Part shown: one piece after another, positions 1 through 6,956 of the stretch | How the letters are laid out: each line of letters begins with the position of its first letter | Position numbering within the stretch: position 1 is the first letter of the stretch | Made by a program: the position numbers and the translations under genes | The notes under the pieces: generated by a model | Databases searched by the model: none | Seen by the model: only the letters and a program-made list of their open reading frames with translations | Told to the model about the DNA's origin: nothing | Source of the DNA: Pseudomonadota bacterium | GTDB lineage: Bacteria > Pseudomonadota > Alphaproteobacteria > Acetobacterales > Acetobacteraceae | DNA: 37,514 bases | Assembly: GCA_019352115.1 (NCBI GenBank) | Contig: JABBNW010000014.1 | Coordinates: 1 to 37,514, forward strand | Direction of reading: 5' to 3'

Positions 1-2
1 CC

Positions 3-149
3 CTGGATCAGGCGCTGGCGGGGTTGACGCCGGCGGAGCGGGCGGCCGCGCTGGCGGACCCGCAGGGATTGGTGCGGCTGGCTGCGCTGATCGGGGACAC
101 ACCGGCGGCCAGCCCGCTGGCGCGGATCGGGCAGGCCCCGGCGGCATGA
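3..149 (+). CDS. C-terminal end of an unidentified protein (partial)
   Basis: This is the last 48 codons of a plus-strand gene that begins before the window; the frame is open from the first bases to a TGA. The visible peptide is Ala/Leu-rich and looks helical (it contains LTPAERAAALADP and ends IGQAPAA). I do not recognise a family. Codon use is strongly GC-biased in third positions, as in the housekeeping genes of the window, which supports real coding. The next gene lies on the other strand, so this gene and the kinase gene converge. Confidence 0.5.
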   Translation: MDQALAGLTPAERAAALADPQGLVRLAALIGDTPAASPLARIGQAPAA

Positions 150-495
150 CGCGCGCCGGCGGCGGCAGGCTGGCGTCGACGGCGCTGGTCCCGCGCGCGT
201 CCTTTCGGGAATATTGCGATATCGTCCCGACCGGGCCCATCAACGTCCGGAAGCGGGCGTTGGCATGGCGCCTTCGCAGTGCCAACCCATCCGCATCCGC
301 CAGTGCCGGCCACGACTAGAGGCCGCAAGTCAATCGTTCCGCCGGCCGGTTGTGCGCCGGGGCCACCGCTTCTTCCCCAGTGCGGGGCGGATCGCCGTGG
401 GGGACGGCGCGCCACGCGCGGAGGAAGGGGGCGGTCAGTCCTGCTCGACGCGTTCCCGGTTGTTGGTCTCGCCGTTGCCTTCCTGGGCGTCCTGC
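150..495. other. Intergenic gap between convergent genes
   Basis: No gene is supported between the partial gene and the stop of the kinase-like gene. No hairpin followed by a T-run is visible. The only coding-like stretch is minus strand 435-499: in the frame one base away from the kinase reading, it gives about 20 acidic and Asn/Gln-rich residues (including EQDAQEGNGE) before a TGA. Confidence 0.4.
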
Positions 496-2988
496 TCAGT
501 TGTTGTTGTTCTGCGCCGGGAATTGCTGTTCCAGCCGCTGCAGGTGGCCGATCCAGTCCATCACCTTGCCTGCCTGCACCGCGGTAAGGATCTGCTCGAC
601 GTTCTTCCACTGGAAGCCAGTCTGGTCCACCAGGGCGATGCGCGGCTTGAGTGCGAGGAACCGGTTCCTCATGGCGGCGACGACCTCGCCGAGCACCCGG
701 TCCGACAGCTCGATGACGGCATCGTACGGGTCGCCGTTCACCTGATTGGTGCCGATGTCGGTGCGGAGCTGCTGGATTTCCTGCTGGAGCGGCTGGCTGA
801 CCAGTCCTTGCTCGGCCAGCACCACCCGGTCGAGATAGTCGAGCCCCTTGATGGCCGCCGCGCCGCGGTCGGGCAGCGGGGACAGGATCAGCATCAACGC
901 CTCGAACGGGTCCCGCGGCTGCGGCCGGTTCGGCCAATTCAGCATGGCAGCCCGCATGGCCCGCAGTCCGCCGGCCCGGCGGAACGCCTCGTAGGTCCCC
1001 CGCAGCTTCGTCCCTTCCGCCATGGTGCCGCTGTCCGGTGGCTGGTACTGCGGGAAGAACTGACGGCAGTTGTTGACGATGATCTCCCACTCCTTTTGTT
1101 TCTGCTCCGACTGGAGGGAGTTGATCGCGTCCAGAACCTCCTGCAGGGTCTTGAACGACCGCTTGGGATTCTGAAGCAGAACCTGCTCCACTTCGGCCGT
1201 GCCGCCGGCCCGGCGGATTCGCTTCCAGGCCGCGACCCACTCGTTTTCCTTCTTCGTGTCGAGCTTGATCTTCGGCAGGACCGAGCGGATTTCGTCCTTC
1301 GTTTGCCGGGCGTCGAGATCCTGGGGCTGCTGCTGCTGCCGATTCGGCGCCTGCGGCGGCGCGACGTTGGACCGTCCGTACGCCAGGACAACGTCGATGT
1401 TCTTGAGGATCCAGTCGTACTCGATCGGGTGGCTCCCGATCAGTTTGTCCGCGACCAACTTGTTGATGATGGCGTCACGCTCGTCGCCCGGCAGCATCCA
1501 GAATTCCTTGAGCTGCGCGGCCTTGGCGGCGAATTCCTGGATGACCTCATCGGCGAAGTTGTTCCAGCCGTTCTGATCGCGGCCGAACTCGGGGTCGAGC
1601 AGCTTGTTGGCGTTGGACGCAAGCGCCATCTGCAGCACCGCGGGCGCCAGGGTCGGGGCGGCACGCTTTAGGAACCGCGTGGTCAGCTCGGTGATGGAGA
1701 GCGAACTCTGGGTTACGGTTCCCTGCGTGCCTTCGTGGAGTTGCTCCATCTTCACGATCTCGCCCTTGAGGGCGCCGATCAGGATGTTCGGGTCGAGCTT
1801 GTCCAGCCCGTCCAGGCTCTCCGGCGAAAAGGCTTCGTAGGAACCGGGCAGGCGAAGGAGGACGTTCTTCTCGCCGGCCATGTTCTCGGTGATGGTGTCC
1901 GAGCCCAGGATGCTCGTGTCCGGGAAGCTCAGCCCGTGATCGATCGGGATCAGTCCGGTATCGTTCTTGCCCATCAGCAGGTTGCCGTCATGCCGGTCGA
2001 GGTTGAGCATGATGGTGTCGAGCATCGCCACGTTCTGGCAGCTCTGGGGCGAGACATCGCCCTTCCTCGTGCACAGATTGGCGCGCAGGTCGCCATCGCT
2101 CGGCTTGAACTGCTGCAGCGAGCCGGAAACGATATCGCCCTGGACGATCTGGCTGCCGGGGTCGTTGCTCTGGAACTGGTCGAGGCGGGTCCGATCGACC
2201 GAGATCACGTTGGTCAGCGGCATGTTGAAGTCGAGGCCGCTGTACGCTTGCAGCATTTCCGACACCCGGCCGGCCAGCCCCTCGCGTGTCGGCTCGCCGC
2301 CGCCGGGCATCCCGGACATAAGGGAGCCCTTCATGGCGGGCTTGAAGATGTATTGCCGGGTTTCGTTGGTGAGCGGATCGGGCGGCCCATCGACCCAGAA
2401 CGTGGGATTGGCGCTCCCGGTCTGCAGCCGGGCCTGCTTGTTGGGCATCTGTTCGAAGGCGAGCGTGGCCTTGATCTCGCTCGCCCGCATCTCCTCGGTG
2501 CTGTTCCAGATCCCGTTCTGCCCGAGCGTGTTCGAGAGCTGCTGGAACTCGACCTGCATCTGGTTGACGAGGTCGGAGGGCTGGTTGCCAACCTGTTGCA
2601 GCAGGCCGGTGATGTCGTTGTTGAGGTTTTGGTGCTCGTCGCGCTTGCTGCTCCAGCCGAGGACCCGCAGGACGTTCACCGACCATTGGCGCTGGTCCTG
2701 GGGGATCTGGACGCCCAGGACCACTTGCGGCTGGTTGACCTGCTGATTGTTGTTCTGCTGTCCAACCTGCTGGTTGTTGTTGTTCTGCTGCCCGACCTGC
2801 TGGTTATTGTTGTTCTGCTGGCCTTGGGGCGGGATGCCGGGAAGGGGCGGCAGGCCGCCGAGGCCCGGTCCCTGGCCGAGCGGGGGATTGTTCGGCTGCC
2901 GCGGCCCGCGGCGGCCTACGCCGATCTGGAAATTGCCACGCCGCCGGTTCTGGACCGGCGGATCGTCCTGTTGGTCATGTTCGCCCAT
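496..2988 (-). CDS. PI3/PI4-kinase-like protein with Asn/Gln-rich repeat leader
   Basis: Predicted phosphotransferase of 830 residues. Seen: a basic, Pro/Gly-rich leader (1-55), three Asn/Gln repeats (56-84), then a catalytic core at about 200-410. The core has a candidate ATP lysine in YIFKPA (K216), a catalytic loop LDRHDGN (D331, R332, H333, N336) and a metal-binding IDHGLSFP (D350-H351-G352). This order matches the type II/gamma phosphatidylinositol 4-kinase branch, where plant enzymes carry a TDRHAGN loop and an IDHG motif; some plant relatives phosphorylate proteins instead, so the substrate (lipid, protein or other) is open. The 410-830 region is unknown, helical and charged, with a duplicated RRAGG segment, and ends NNNN. 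No signal peptide or membrane segment is seen. It starts at ATG after an AAGGACGG-like site, 40 bp behind the small upstream gene, so the two are probably co-transcribed. A/T-richer codons than the neighbours hint at transfer. Confidence 0.72.
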   Translation of the reverse strand: MGEHDQQDDPPVQNRRRGNFQIGVGRRGPRQPNNPPLGQGPGLGGLPPLPGIPPQGQQNNNNQQVGQQNNNNQQVGQQNNNQQVNQPQVVLGVQIPQDQRQWSVNVLRVLGWSSKRDEHQNLNNDITGLLQQVGNQPSDLVNQMQVEFQQLSNTLGQNGIWNSTEEMRASEIKATLAFEQMPNKQARLQTGSANPTFWVDGPPDPLTNETRQYIFKPAMKGSLMSGMPGGGEPTREGLAGRVSEMLQAYSGLDFNMPLTNVISVDRTRLDQFQSNDPGSQIVQGDIVSGSLQQFKPSDGDLRANLCTRKGDVSPQSCQNVAMLDTIMLNLDRHDGNLLMGKNDTGLIPIDHGLSFPDTSILGSDTITENMAGEKNVLLRLPGSYEAFSPESLDGLDKLDPNILIGALKGEIVKMEQLHEGTQGTVTQSSLSITELTTRFLKRAAPTLAPAVLQMALASNANKLLDPEFGRDQNGWNNFADEVIQEFAAKAAQLKEFWMLPGDERDAIINKLVADKLIGSHPIEYDWILKNIDVVLAYGRSNVAPPQAPNRQQQQPQDLDARQTKDEIRSVLPKIKLDTKKENEWVAAWKRIRRAGGTAEVEQVLLQNPKRSFKTLQEVLDAINSLQSEQKQKEWEIIVNNCRQFFPQYQPPDSGTMAEGTKLRGTYEAFRRAGGLRAMRAAMLNWPNRPQPRDPFEALMLILSPLPDRGAAAIKGLDYLDRVVLAEQGLVSQPLQQEIQQLRTDIGTNQVNGDPYDAVIELSDRVLGEVVAAMRNRFLALKPRIALVDQTGFQWKNVEQILTAVQAGKVMDWIGHLQRLEQQFPAQNNNN
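2737..2823 (-). repeat. Asn/Gln-encoding tandem repeat (three ~30-bp units)
   Basis: Three head-to-tail units inside the kinase-like gene encode GQQNNNNQQV, GQQNNNNQQV and GQQNNNQQV. The units are nearly identical at DNA level, built from AAC/AAT and CAG/CAA codons, and the third is one codon shorter. Such tracts change copy number by slippage. The local composition (runs of gtt on the plus strand) is clearly less GC-rich than the surroundings. Confidence 0.9.
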
Positions 2989-3028
2989 GGCGCCTGTTTC
3001 CGTCCTTGCCGGGAGTGGGGCCGCGCGC

Positions 3029-3493
3029 CTAGGCGAGCGACTGTTCGATGCGGTCGAGGGCCGCGCCGAGCCGGGAGCCCAGCTCCACCGCGACGCCGAA
3101 AGGATTGTTGTCGATCAACCTGACGCCCTCGTTGCCGGCAACGGCGGCGCGGTACTCGCCGACTGCCTTGCGGACCCCTCGCGCCGCTGCCTGCCGCCGC
3201 TCCGTCGATGCGGCCTGGTATTCGAACAGCGCCTTGCGCAGGGCCACATTGATCCCGCGCCCGCCGCCGAGTGCGAACAGGCCGAGATCGGCGATCCGAA
3301 CGAGGTCGGGATCGCCGGTTGCGCGCAGCTTCCCGGCGAGCACGTTGAGCTGTTGGTCGGTCTCTTCCTTGGCATCACGCCAGATCGCGGTGAGATCCAC
3401 CGGTTCCTTCGACGTGACCTGGGTCGGGCCGGCCAGTTCCAGGCCGAGAACCCGCTTGATCCACTCTGCCTTGCTGCCGCCCGTGTCCGACAT
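3029..3493 (-). CDS. Conserved small protein paired with the kinase-like gene
   Basis: Protein of 154 residues, starting MSDTGGSKAEWIKRVLG. The open frame continues upstream, but this ATG fits best: it sits just before the AEWIKRVLG motif and leaves a non-coding leader. The protein is soluble and mostly helical, with no signal peptide. It has a central DLTAIWRDAKEE segment, a DPDLVRIADLGLF segment and a C-terminal LIDNNPFGVAVELGSRLGAA segment. These give the impression of a conserved but unnamed domain that I have no function for. It lies 40 bp ahead of the kinase-like gene on the same strand. A looser WSVNVLRVLG echo of its N-terminal motif occurs near residue 102 of the kinase, so a shared interaction motif is possible (inference). 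Confidence 0.7.
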   Translation of the reverse strand: MSDTGGSKAEWIKRVLGLELAGPTQVTSKEPVDLTAIWRDAKEETDQQLNVLAGKLRATGDPDLVRIADLGLFALGGGRGINVALRKALFEYQAASTERRQAAARGVRKAVGEYRAAVAGNEGVRLIDNNPFGVAVELGSRLGAALDRIEQSLA

Positions 3494-3559
3494 GGTGCCC
3501 CGCCCGTTTGCTCCCTGACGGGGGTAACATGCGTGTGAATGGCGGTCCACGGGATTCAT

Positions 3560-3639
3560 CCGGAAAAGAGACCGAATCTCGTGCGCCATTTTTCGCCGTC
3601 TCGTGGCGCAGGACTGGGCGCGGCGCGGCCCCTTTTTTT
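3560..3639 (+). ncRNA. Candidate small RNA ending in an intrinsic terminator
   Basis: Plus-strand structure in the gap between two minus-strand genes. Bases 3582-3588 (TGCGCCA) pair perfectly with 3604-3610 (TGGCGCA). A second short GC stem, GGGC 3616-3619 with GCCC 3628-3631, is followed by seven T at 3633-3639, the layout of a Rho-independent terminator. No plus-strand protein gene lies upstream for it to serve, so a short transcript of its own is one explanation. No clear promoter is visible. Confidence 0.3.
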
Positions 3640-3720
3640 CCTGGTCGGGCCGCCGCATGATTCGATCCGGGGGTCGGCCTCCGGACGGCGGCGGCATCTG
3701 CCCGCAAATCAGACCTGCCT

Positions 3721-3736
3721 CCCGGCGCGTGCCGGG
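3721..3736 (-). terminator. Hairpin downstream of minE
   Basis: Perfect 6-bp stem CCCGGC/GCCGGG with a 4-base loop, 20 bases past the minE stop on the minus strand. It lacks a U-tract, so it may be a weak or Rho-assisted terminator, or an mRNA 3'-end stabiliser. Confidence 0.3.
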
Positions 3737-3756
3737 CCCCCGACTGCGTCAGGGCA

Positions 3757-4053
3757 TCAGCGCCGTGCCGCCGCCTCCGGCACCCGTCGCGCCGTGCTGG
3801 CCGCCCGCACCAGGCTCGGCACCTCGACGTCGATTTCCAGGGTGGACACCGGGTCGCCGCGATCGAGCTTGATCTGCACCTTGTCGCGGTCGACCGCGAT
3901 ATGCTTGGCGATCACCGCCAGGATTTCCTCCTGCAGGATCGCGATCAGGTCGGATCCGCCGACCACGGCGCGTTCGTGCGCGAGCAGCACCTGTAGCCGC
4001 TCGCGCGCCACCGGCGCGGAATCGCGCTTCCGGAACAGGGCGAGCAGGTTCAC
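3757..4053 (-). CDS. minE: MinE, topological specificity factor of cell division
   Basis: 98 residues, the normal length for MinE. MinE stimulates the MinD ATPase at the membrane and drives the pole-to-pole oscillation that keeps MinC away from mid-cell. The N-terminus [14 protein letters not shown] is the short membrane/MinD-contact segment, followed by the [13 protein letters not shown] helix. The 40-90 part ([20 protein letters not shown], then a beta strand with LEIDVEVP) is the dimerising specificity domain. Its ATG overlaps the minD stop by four bases (ATGA), so translation is probably coupled. It is the last gene of the minCDE operon. Confidence 0.95.
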   Translation of the reverse strand: MNLLALFRKRDSAPVARERLQVLLAHERAVVGGSDLIAILQEEILAVIAKHIAVDRDKVQIKLDRGDPVSTLEIDVEVPSLVRAASTARRVPEAAARR

Positions 4054-4871
4054 GCCACGGCCCTCCGCCCGAACAGCTTGCCGAACAGCCCGCGCGGTTC
4101 GGCGGCCGGCATGGTGACCTGGATCTGCTCGCCTTTGAGCCGCTTGGCGGCTTCCGCGTAGGCCCGCGCCGGCGCCGAGGCGGGGCTGGCCAGGGTGACC
4201 GGCGCGCCGAGGTTGGACGCCCGCAGCACATCCTGGCTTTCCGGAATGATCCCAAGCAGCGGGATCGACAGGATTTCCAGCACGTCCTCGACCTTCAGCA
4301 TCTCGCCGCGTGCGGCGCGGGCCAGGTCGTAGCGGGTCAGCAGCAGATGCTTCGGCATGCGCAAGCCCTGCTCGGCGCGCAGGGTCTTGGAATCGAGCAG
4401 CCCGATGATGCGGTCGGAATCACGCACCGAGGACACTTCCGCGTTGGTGACGACCACCGCCATGTCGGCGTGGCGCATCGCCATGGTGGCGCCGCGCTCG
4501 ATCCCTGCCGGGCTGTCGCACAGGATCCAGTCGAATTTCTCGCGCAATTCGCTCACGATGCGTTCGACGCCTTCGGGCGTGAGCGCGTCCTTGTCGCGAG
4601 TCTGCGAGGCCGGCAGCAGGGACAGGTTCTCCAGCCGCTTGTCGCGGATCAGCGCCTGCGCCAGCTTGGCGTCGCCCTGCACCACGTTGACGAGGTCGAA
4701 CACGACCCGTCGTTCCGCCCCCATGACGAGGTCGAGATTGCGCAGCCCGACGTCGAAATCGACCACCACGACGTTCTCGCCGCCCTGCGCGAGGGCGGCG
4801 CCGAGGGCCGCGGTGGAGGTGGTCTTCCCCACGCCGCCCTTGCCCGATGTCACCACCACGACCTGCGCCAT
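4050..4871 (-). CDS. minD: MinD, septum-site determining ATPase
   Basis: 273 residues. ParA/MinD-family ATPase that binds the membrane as an ATP dimer, recruits MinC and is released by MinE. Seen: deviant Walker [11 protein letters not shown] at 9-18 with the signature lysine K11, switch-like [12 protein letters not shown] at about 38-48, the DSPAGIE motif at about 119-125, and a C-terminal amphipathic membrane-targeting tail ([11 protein letters not shown]). It starts at ATG 27 bp after the minC stop and its stop overlaps the minE start. Nothing is missing or unusual. Confidence 0.96.
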   Translation of the reverse strand: MAQVVVVTSGKGGVGKTTSTAALGAALAQGGENVVVVDFDVGLRNLDLVMGAERRVVFDLVNVVQGDAKLAQALIRDKRLENLSLLPASQTRDKDALTPEGVERIVSELREKFDWILCDSPAGIERGATMAMRHADMAVVVTNAEVSSVRDSDRIIGLLDSKTLRAEQGLRMPKHLLLTRYDLARAARGEMLKVEDVLEILSIPLLGIIPESQDVLRASNLGAPVTLASPASAPARAYAEAAKRLKGEQIQVTMPAAEPRGLFGKLFGRRAVA

Positions 4872-4898
4872 GCCGTCGTTCCCCCTGTATCTGGTTTT

Positions 4899-5651
4899 TC
4901 AGTCGAGTGCCGCGAGCAGCATGGTTTCCCCATCCAGCCAGGCCTGCGCGGGCCGGCCGGTGACGGCGGGATCCATGTCCTCGGCGGTGCGGTAGACGCC
5001 GTCGATCGCCAGCAGCTCGGCTTCCAGCCGCCGGCAGAAGATGCGCGCGGATTTGTTGCCGTTGAGCCCGGCGATGGCCCGCCCGCGCAGGGTGCCGTAG
5101 ATGTGGATCGATCCGCCGGCGACGATCTCCGCGCCCCAGGCGACGGTCCCGAGCACGGTCACGTCGCCGGCTTCGTGCACGATCGACTGGCCGGAGCGCA
5201 CGGCGTGGTCGATCAGCAGGGTGGTGCCGCTGCCGCCCACGATGGGGGCGGGGTCGGCGGCGGGCGCGGGCCGCTCCGCCGGGCGCGGCTCGTCAGGCAG
5301 TTCGATCGGCCGGCCGGCACGGGCGCCCCCGGCGGCAGCGGCGCCGGGCGGCCCCAGGCCGATGCCCCATTTCTCCACGCCCGCCCAGGATTTGTGGGCG
5401 CCTTCGGTGCCGATGATCCGGATGCCGCGGCCGGCGATCGCCTCGATCAGGCCGGCGACGCCGGGCTGATCCGGGGGCAGCAGCCCGAGGTCGAGCAGCA
5501 CCGGGCGCTGGTCGAAGAAGCCGGGCGCGCGCGCGATCTGTGCGTCCAGGGCCGCAAGCCAGTCGGCAAGCGGCGGCTCGGGCGCCAGCACCAGCGCCAT
5601 GAAGCTGCGGCCGCGGACACGAAGCGAAGGGCGGGAGTCTGTTTGTGACAC
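4899..5651 (-). CDS. minC: MinC, septum-site determining inhibitor of FtsZ
   Basis: 250 residues from a GTG start. MinC blocks FtsZ assembly near the poles and is carried by MinD. The N-terminal domain (RPSLRVRGRSFMALVLAP onward, to about 100) is the FtsZ-acting part. A Pro/Ala-rich linker (about 110-145) leads to the C-terminal beta-helix (HAVRSGQSIVHEAGDVTVLG, then GGSIHIYGTLRGRAIAG) that dimerises and binds MinD. The GTG at 5651 is chosen because the conserved RVRGRSF strand lies upstream of the first internal ATG, and the open frame further upstream has no family character. No Shine-Dalgarno is visible; instead a GC hairpin occupies that position. First gene of minCDE. Confidence 0.92.
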   Translation of the reverse strand: MSQTDSRPSLRVRGRSFMALVLAPEPPLADWLAALDAQIARAPGFFDQRPVLLDLGLLPPDQPGVAGLIEAIAGRGIRIIGTEGAHKSWAGVEKWGIGLGPPGAAAAGGARAGRPIELPDEPRPAERPAPAADPAPIVGGSGTTLLIDHAVRSGQSIVHEAGDVTVLGTVAWGAEIVAGGSIHIYGTLRGRAIAGLNGNKSARIFCRRLEAELLAIDGVYRTAEDMDPAVTGRPAQAWLDGETMLLAALD

Positions 5652-5668
5652 GCGGGTGGGGTACCCGC
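5652..5668 (-). promoter_or_regulatory. GC hairpin abutting the minC GTG start
   Basis: On the minC mRNA, a perfect 6-bp stem (GCGGGT/ACCCGC) with a 5-base loop ends directly against the GTG start and replaces a recognisable ribosome-binding site. Such a stem could limit initiation and set MinC levels. This is an inference from sequence alone. Confidence 0.35.
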
Positions 5669-5962
5669 CCCGCCGGCCGCGGTCAACGCGAATCGACGAC
5701 CATCCACAAGATTTTGGGTGCAATAGTCGGGTACGACCCCAGGGAAGGGGTAGGGCAGCCGCGTCCCTGCCATGAAAACGCCGGATCCGGGGTCTCTGCG
5801 GGCGCCGCCGCGACTTCGTCCGCGATGGCCCGCCGGCGTGTCATAAAAATGTTACGGGCGCCTCGGGCGTGGCATGACCCTGGACTCTACGTAATGGCCC
5901 TGCTAGGGTGCGTCTCACCGTGCGATCCGAATAGCGGAATTGGCACGAATGGGAAGCGGGCC
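5669..5962. other. Divergent intergenic region between minC and a small plus-strand gene
   Basis: This gap must hold the minCDE promoter (minus) and the promoter of the small plus-strand gene. I could not assign confident -35/-10 elements. A GANTC site (GAATC) lies near 5690. No repeats or further genes are supported. Confidence 0.3.
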
Positions 5963-6217
5963 ATGTGGAACACGGCGGAGGCGATGGACGAAGACGGGGT
6001 GGATGTCAGCCTCCTGGTCGCGGCCGGCGGTGCGGAAGTGGTGGACCGATTCTTCCGGACGAGTTCGGAAATGGCCAGGCCGAACTGGGCGGCTAATCTC
6101 GCGGTCCAGGTGTACCGGGCGATGCGGGAGGCGGAACGGAACGAGCTTCGCTCGCCCGTGCGAACAACAGGGTCAGCTCAAGCAGCAGGGACGCGAGCGT
6201 CCGATCGAGCCTGGTAA
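5963..6217 (+). CDS. Small hypothetical protein, 84 residues
   Basis: ATG preceded by a purine-rich GGGAAGCGGG stretch. The peptide begins MWNTAEAMDEDGVDVSLLVAAGG, has an amphipathic middle (VVDRFFRTSSEMARPNW, then AANLAVQVYRAMREAERNEL) and ends in a disordered Ala/Ser/Arg tail. I recognise no family and see no signal peptide or membrane segment. Its last 125 bases overlap the 3' end of the opposing gene, so either the two genes overlap tail to tail or one tail is wrongly called. Codon use in 5963-6160 looks coding. Confidence 0.4.
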   Translation: MWNTAEAMDEDGVDVSLLVAAGGAEVVDRFFRTSSEMARPNWAANLAVQVYRAMREAERNELRSPVRTTGSAQAAGTRASDRAW

Positions 6218-6593
6218 GCGTCCGCGTCGTCACCCGTCGCCGCGGCGCCTCCCCCGCCAGCAAGGTGCGGCCGGCAGCGCGTACATCGGGGGCTTCTGCT
6301 AGCACCCAGGCCTCATGCAGGACCGCCTTGCGGTCGTCGTTCGCGTCCAGCAGGCGCACGAACAGGCCCGCAACGGACTCGTGCTCGTCCGGCAGCGCGC
6401 GCTGGAAGGCTTCCCGCAGCATGTCGGCCTTGCGCTCGATACCGACCTCCTGGACATCCTGCATCATCCCGTGCGGCAGCTCGCGGAACCACCCCTCCAG
6501 CAGCATATCCAGCAACTGCTCGCCCACCTCGGCACGGATGGCGATCATGCCGATCAGGATCAGGTGTTCGTCGGGAAGCGTGATATCAACCAT
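6093..6593 (-). CDS. Hypothetical helical protein, 166 residues
   Basis: Starts MVDITLPDEHLILIGMIAIRAEVGEQLLDMLLEG and continues through ERKADMLREAF and a DANDDRKAVLHEAW segment. The pattern (an N-terminal helix with an invariant Glu, a central Arg/Lys helix and an R-x(4)-H turn) resembles a widespread uncharacterised family of roughly 150-residue cytoplasmic proteins; the resemblance is from memory of the pattern, not a search. No signal peptide. Start ATG 6593 has only a weak upstream AGG. The 3' part overlaps the convergent small gene. Confidence 0.6.
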   Translation of the reverse strand: MVDITLPDEHLILIGMIAIRAEVGEQLLDMLLEGWFRELPHGMMQDVQEVGIERKADMLREAFQRALPDEHESVAGLFVRLLDANDDRKAVLHEAWVLAEAPDVRAAGRTLLAGEAPRRRVTTRTLTRLDRTLASLLLELTLLFARASEARSVPPPASPGTPGPRD

Positions 6594-6956
6594 GGGGCGT
6601 AAGTAACCTGAGCGAAGCCGGGGACGGCGCTGCGGGCAGCCGATCGGAGCGCGCGGGACGGGGCGCGACGGGGACGACGATGCATTCGCCCGGGTTGCGA
6701 ACGAATGACAACCCCGCCGCGCGGCGGCCGGCGCCTATATCACGCGGTGCGTACGCCGCGCGTCTTAATTTTCGGTCAATACCCGAGATGTGAAACGCGG
6801 ACGCGGCATCGCCGTCCCGCGGTGTGACAATCATATAGATTACATGAGTAACGTCGTCCCCTGCGGCAAGGGTCGTGGTTGTCGGGGGCGGCGCAACCCG
6901 ATAGGGGTTGGGGCGGGCCCGGCGCGGCCGCGGCCCCTCTTGCGGGAGCGTGCATC
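6594..6956. promoter_or_regulatory. Divergent regulatory region ahead of zwf
   Basis: 363 bases between two divergent genes, holding no supported gene. The AT-rich segment 6823-6850 stands out in this GC-rich DNA. It contains TGTGACAATC, an ATATA centre and GATTACA, which are imperfect inverted halves (TGT..AATC against TGTAATC) and include a TATAGA that could be a -10 box. The adjacent zwf-rpiR pair makes this a plausible site for the RpiR-family regulator. A TTGACC hexamer faces the minus strand at 6774-6779. All assignments are tentative. Confidence 0.3.

Noticed and set aside
5941-5957. TGGCAC resembling the -24 element of a sigma-54 promoter
   Set aside because: The matching -12 TTGC element is absent at the right spacing.
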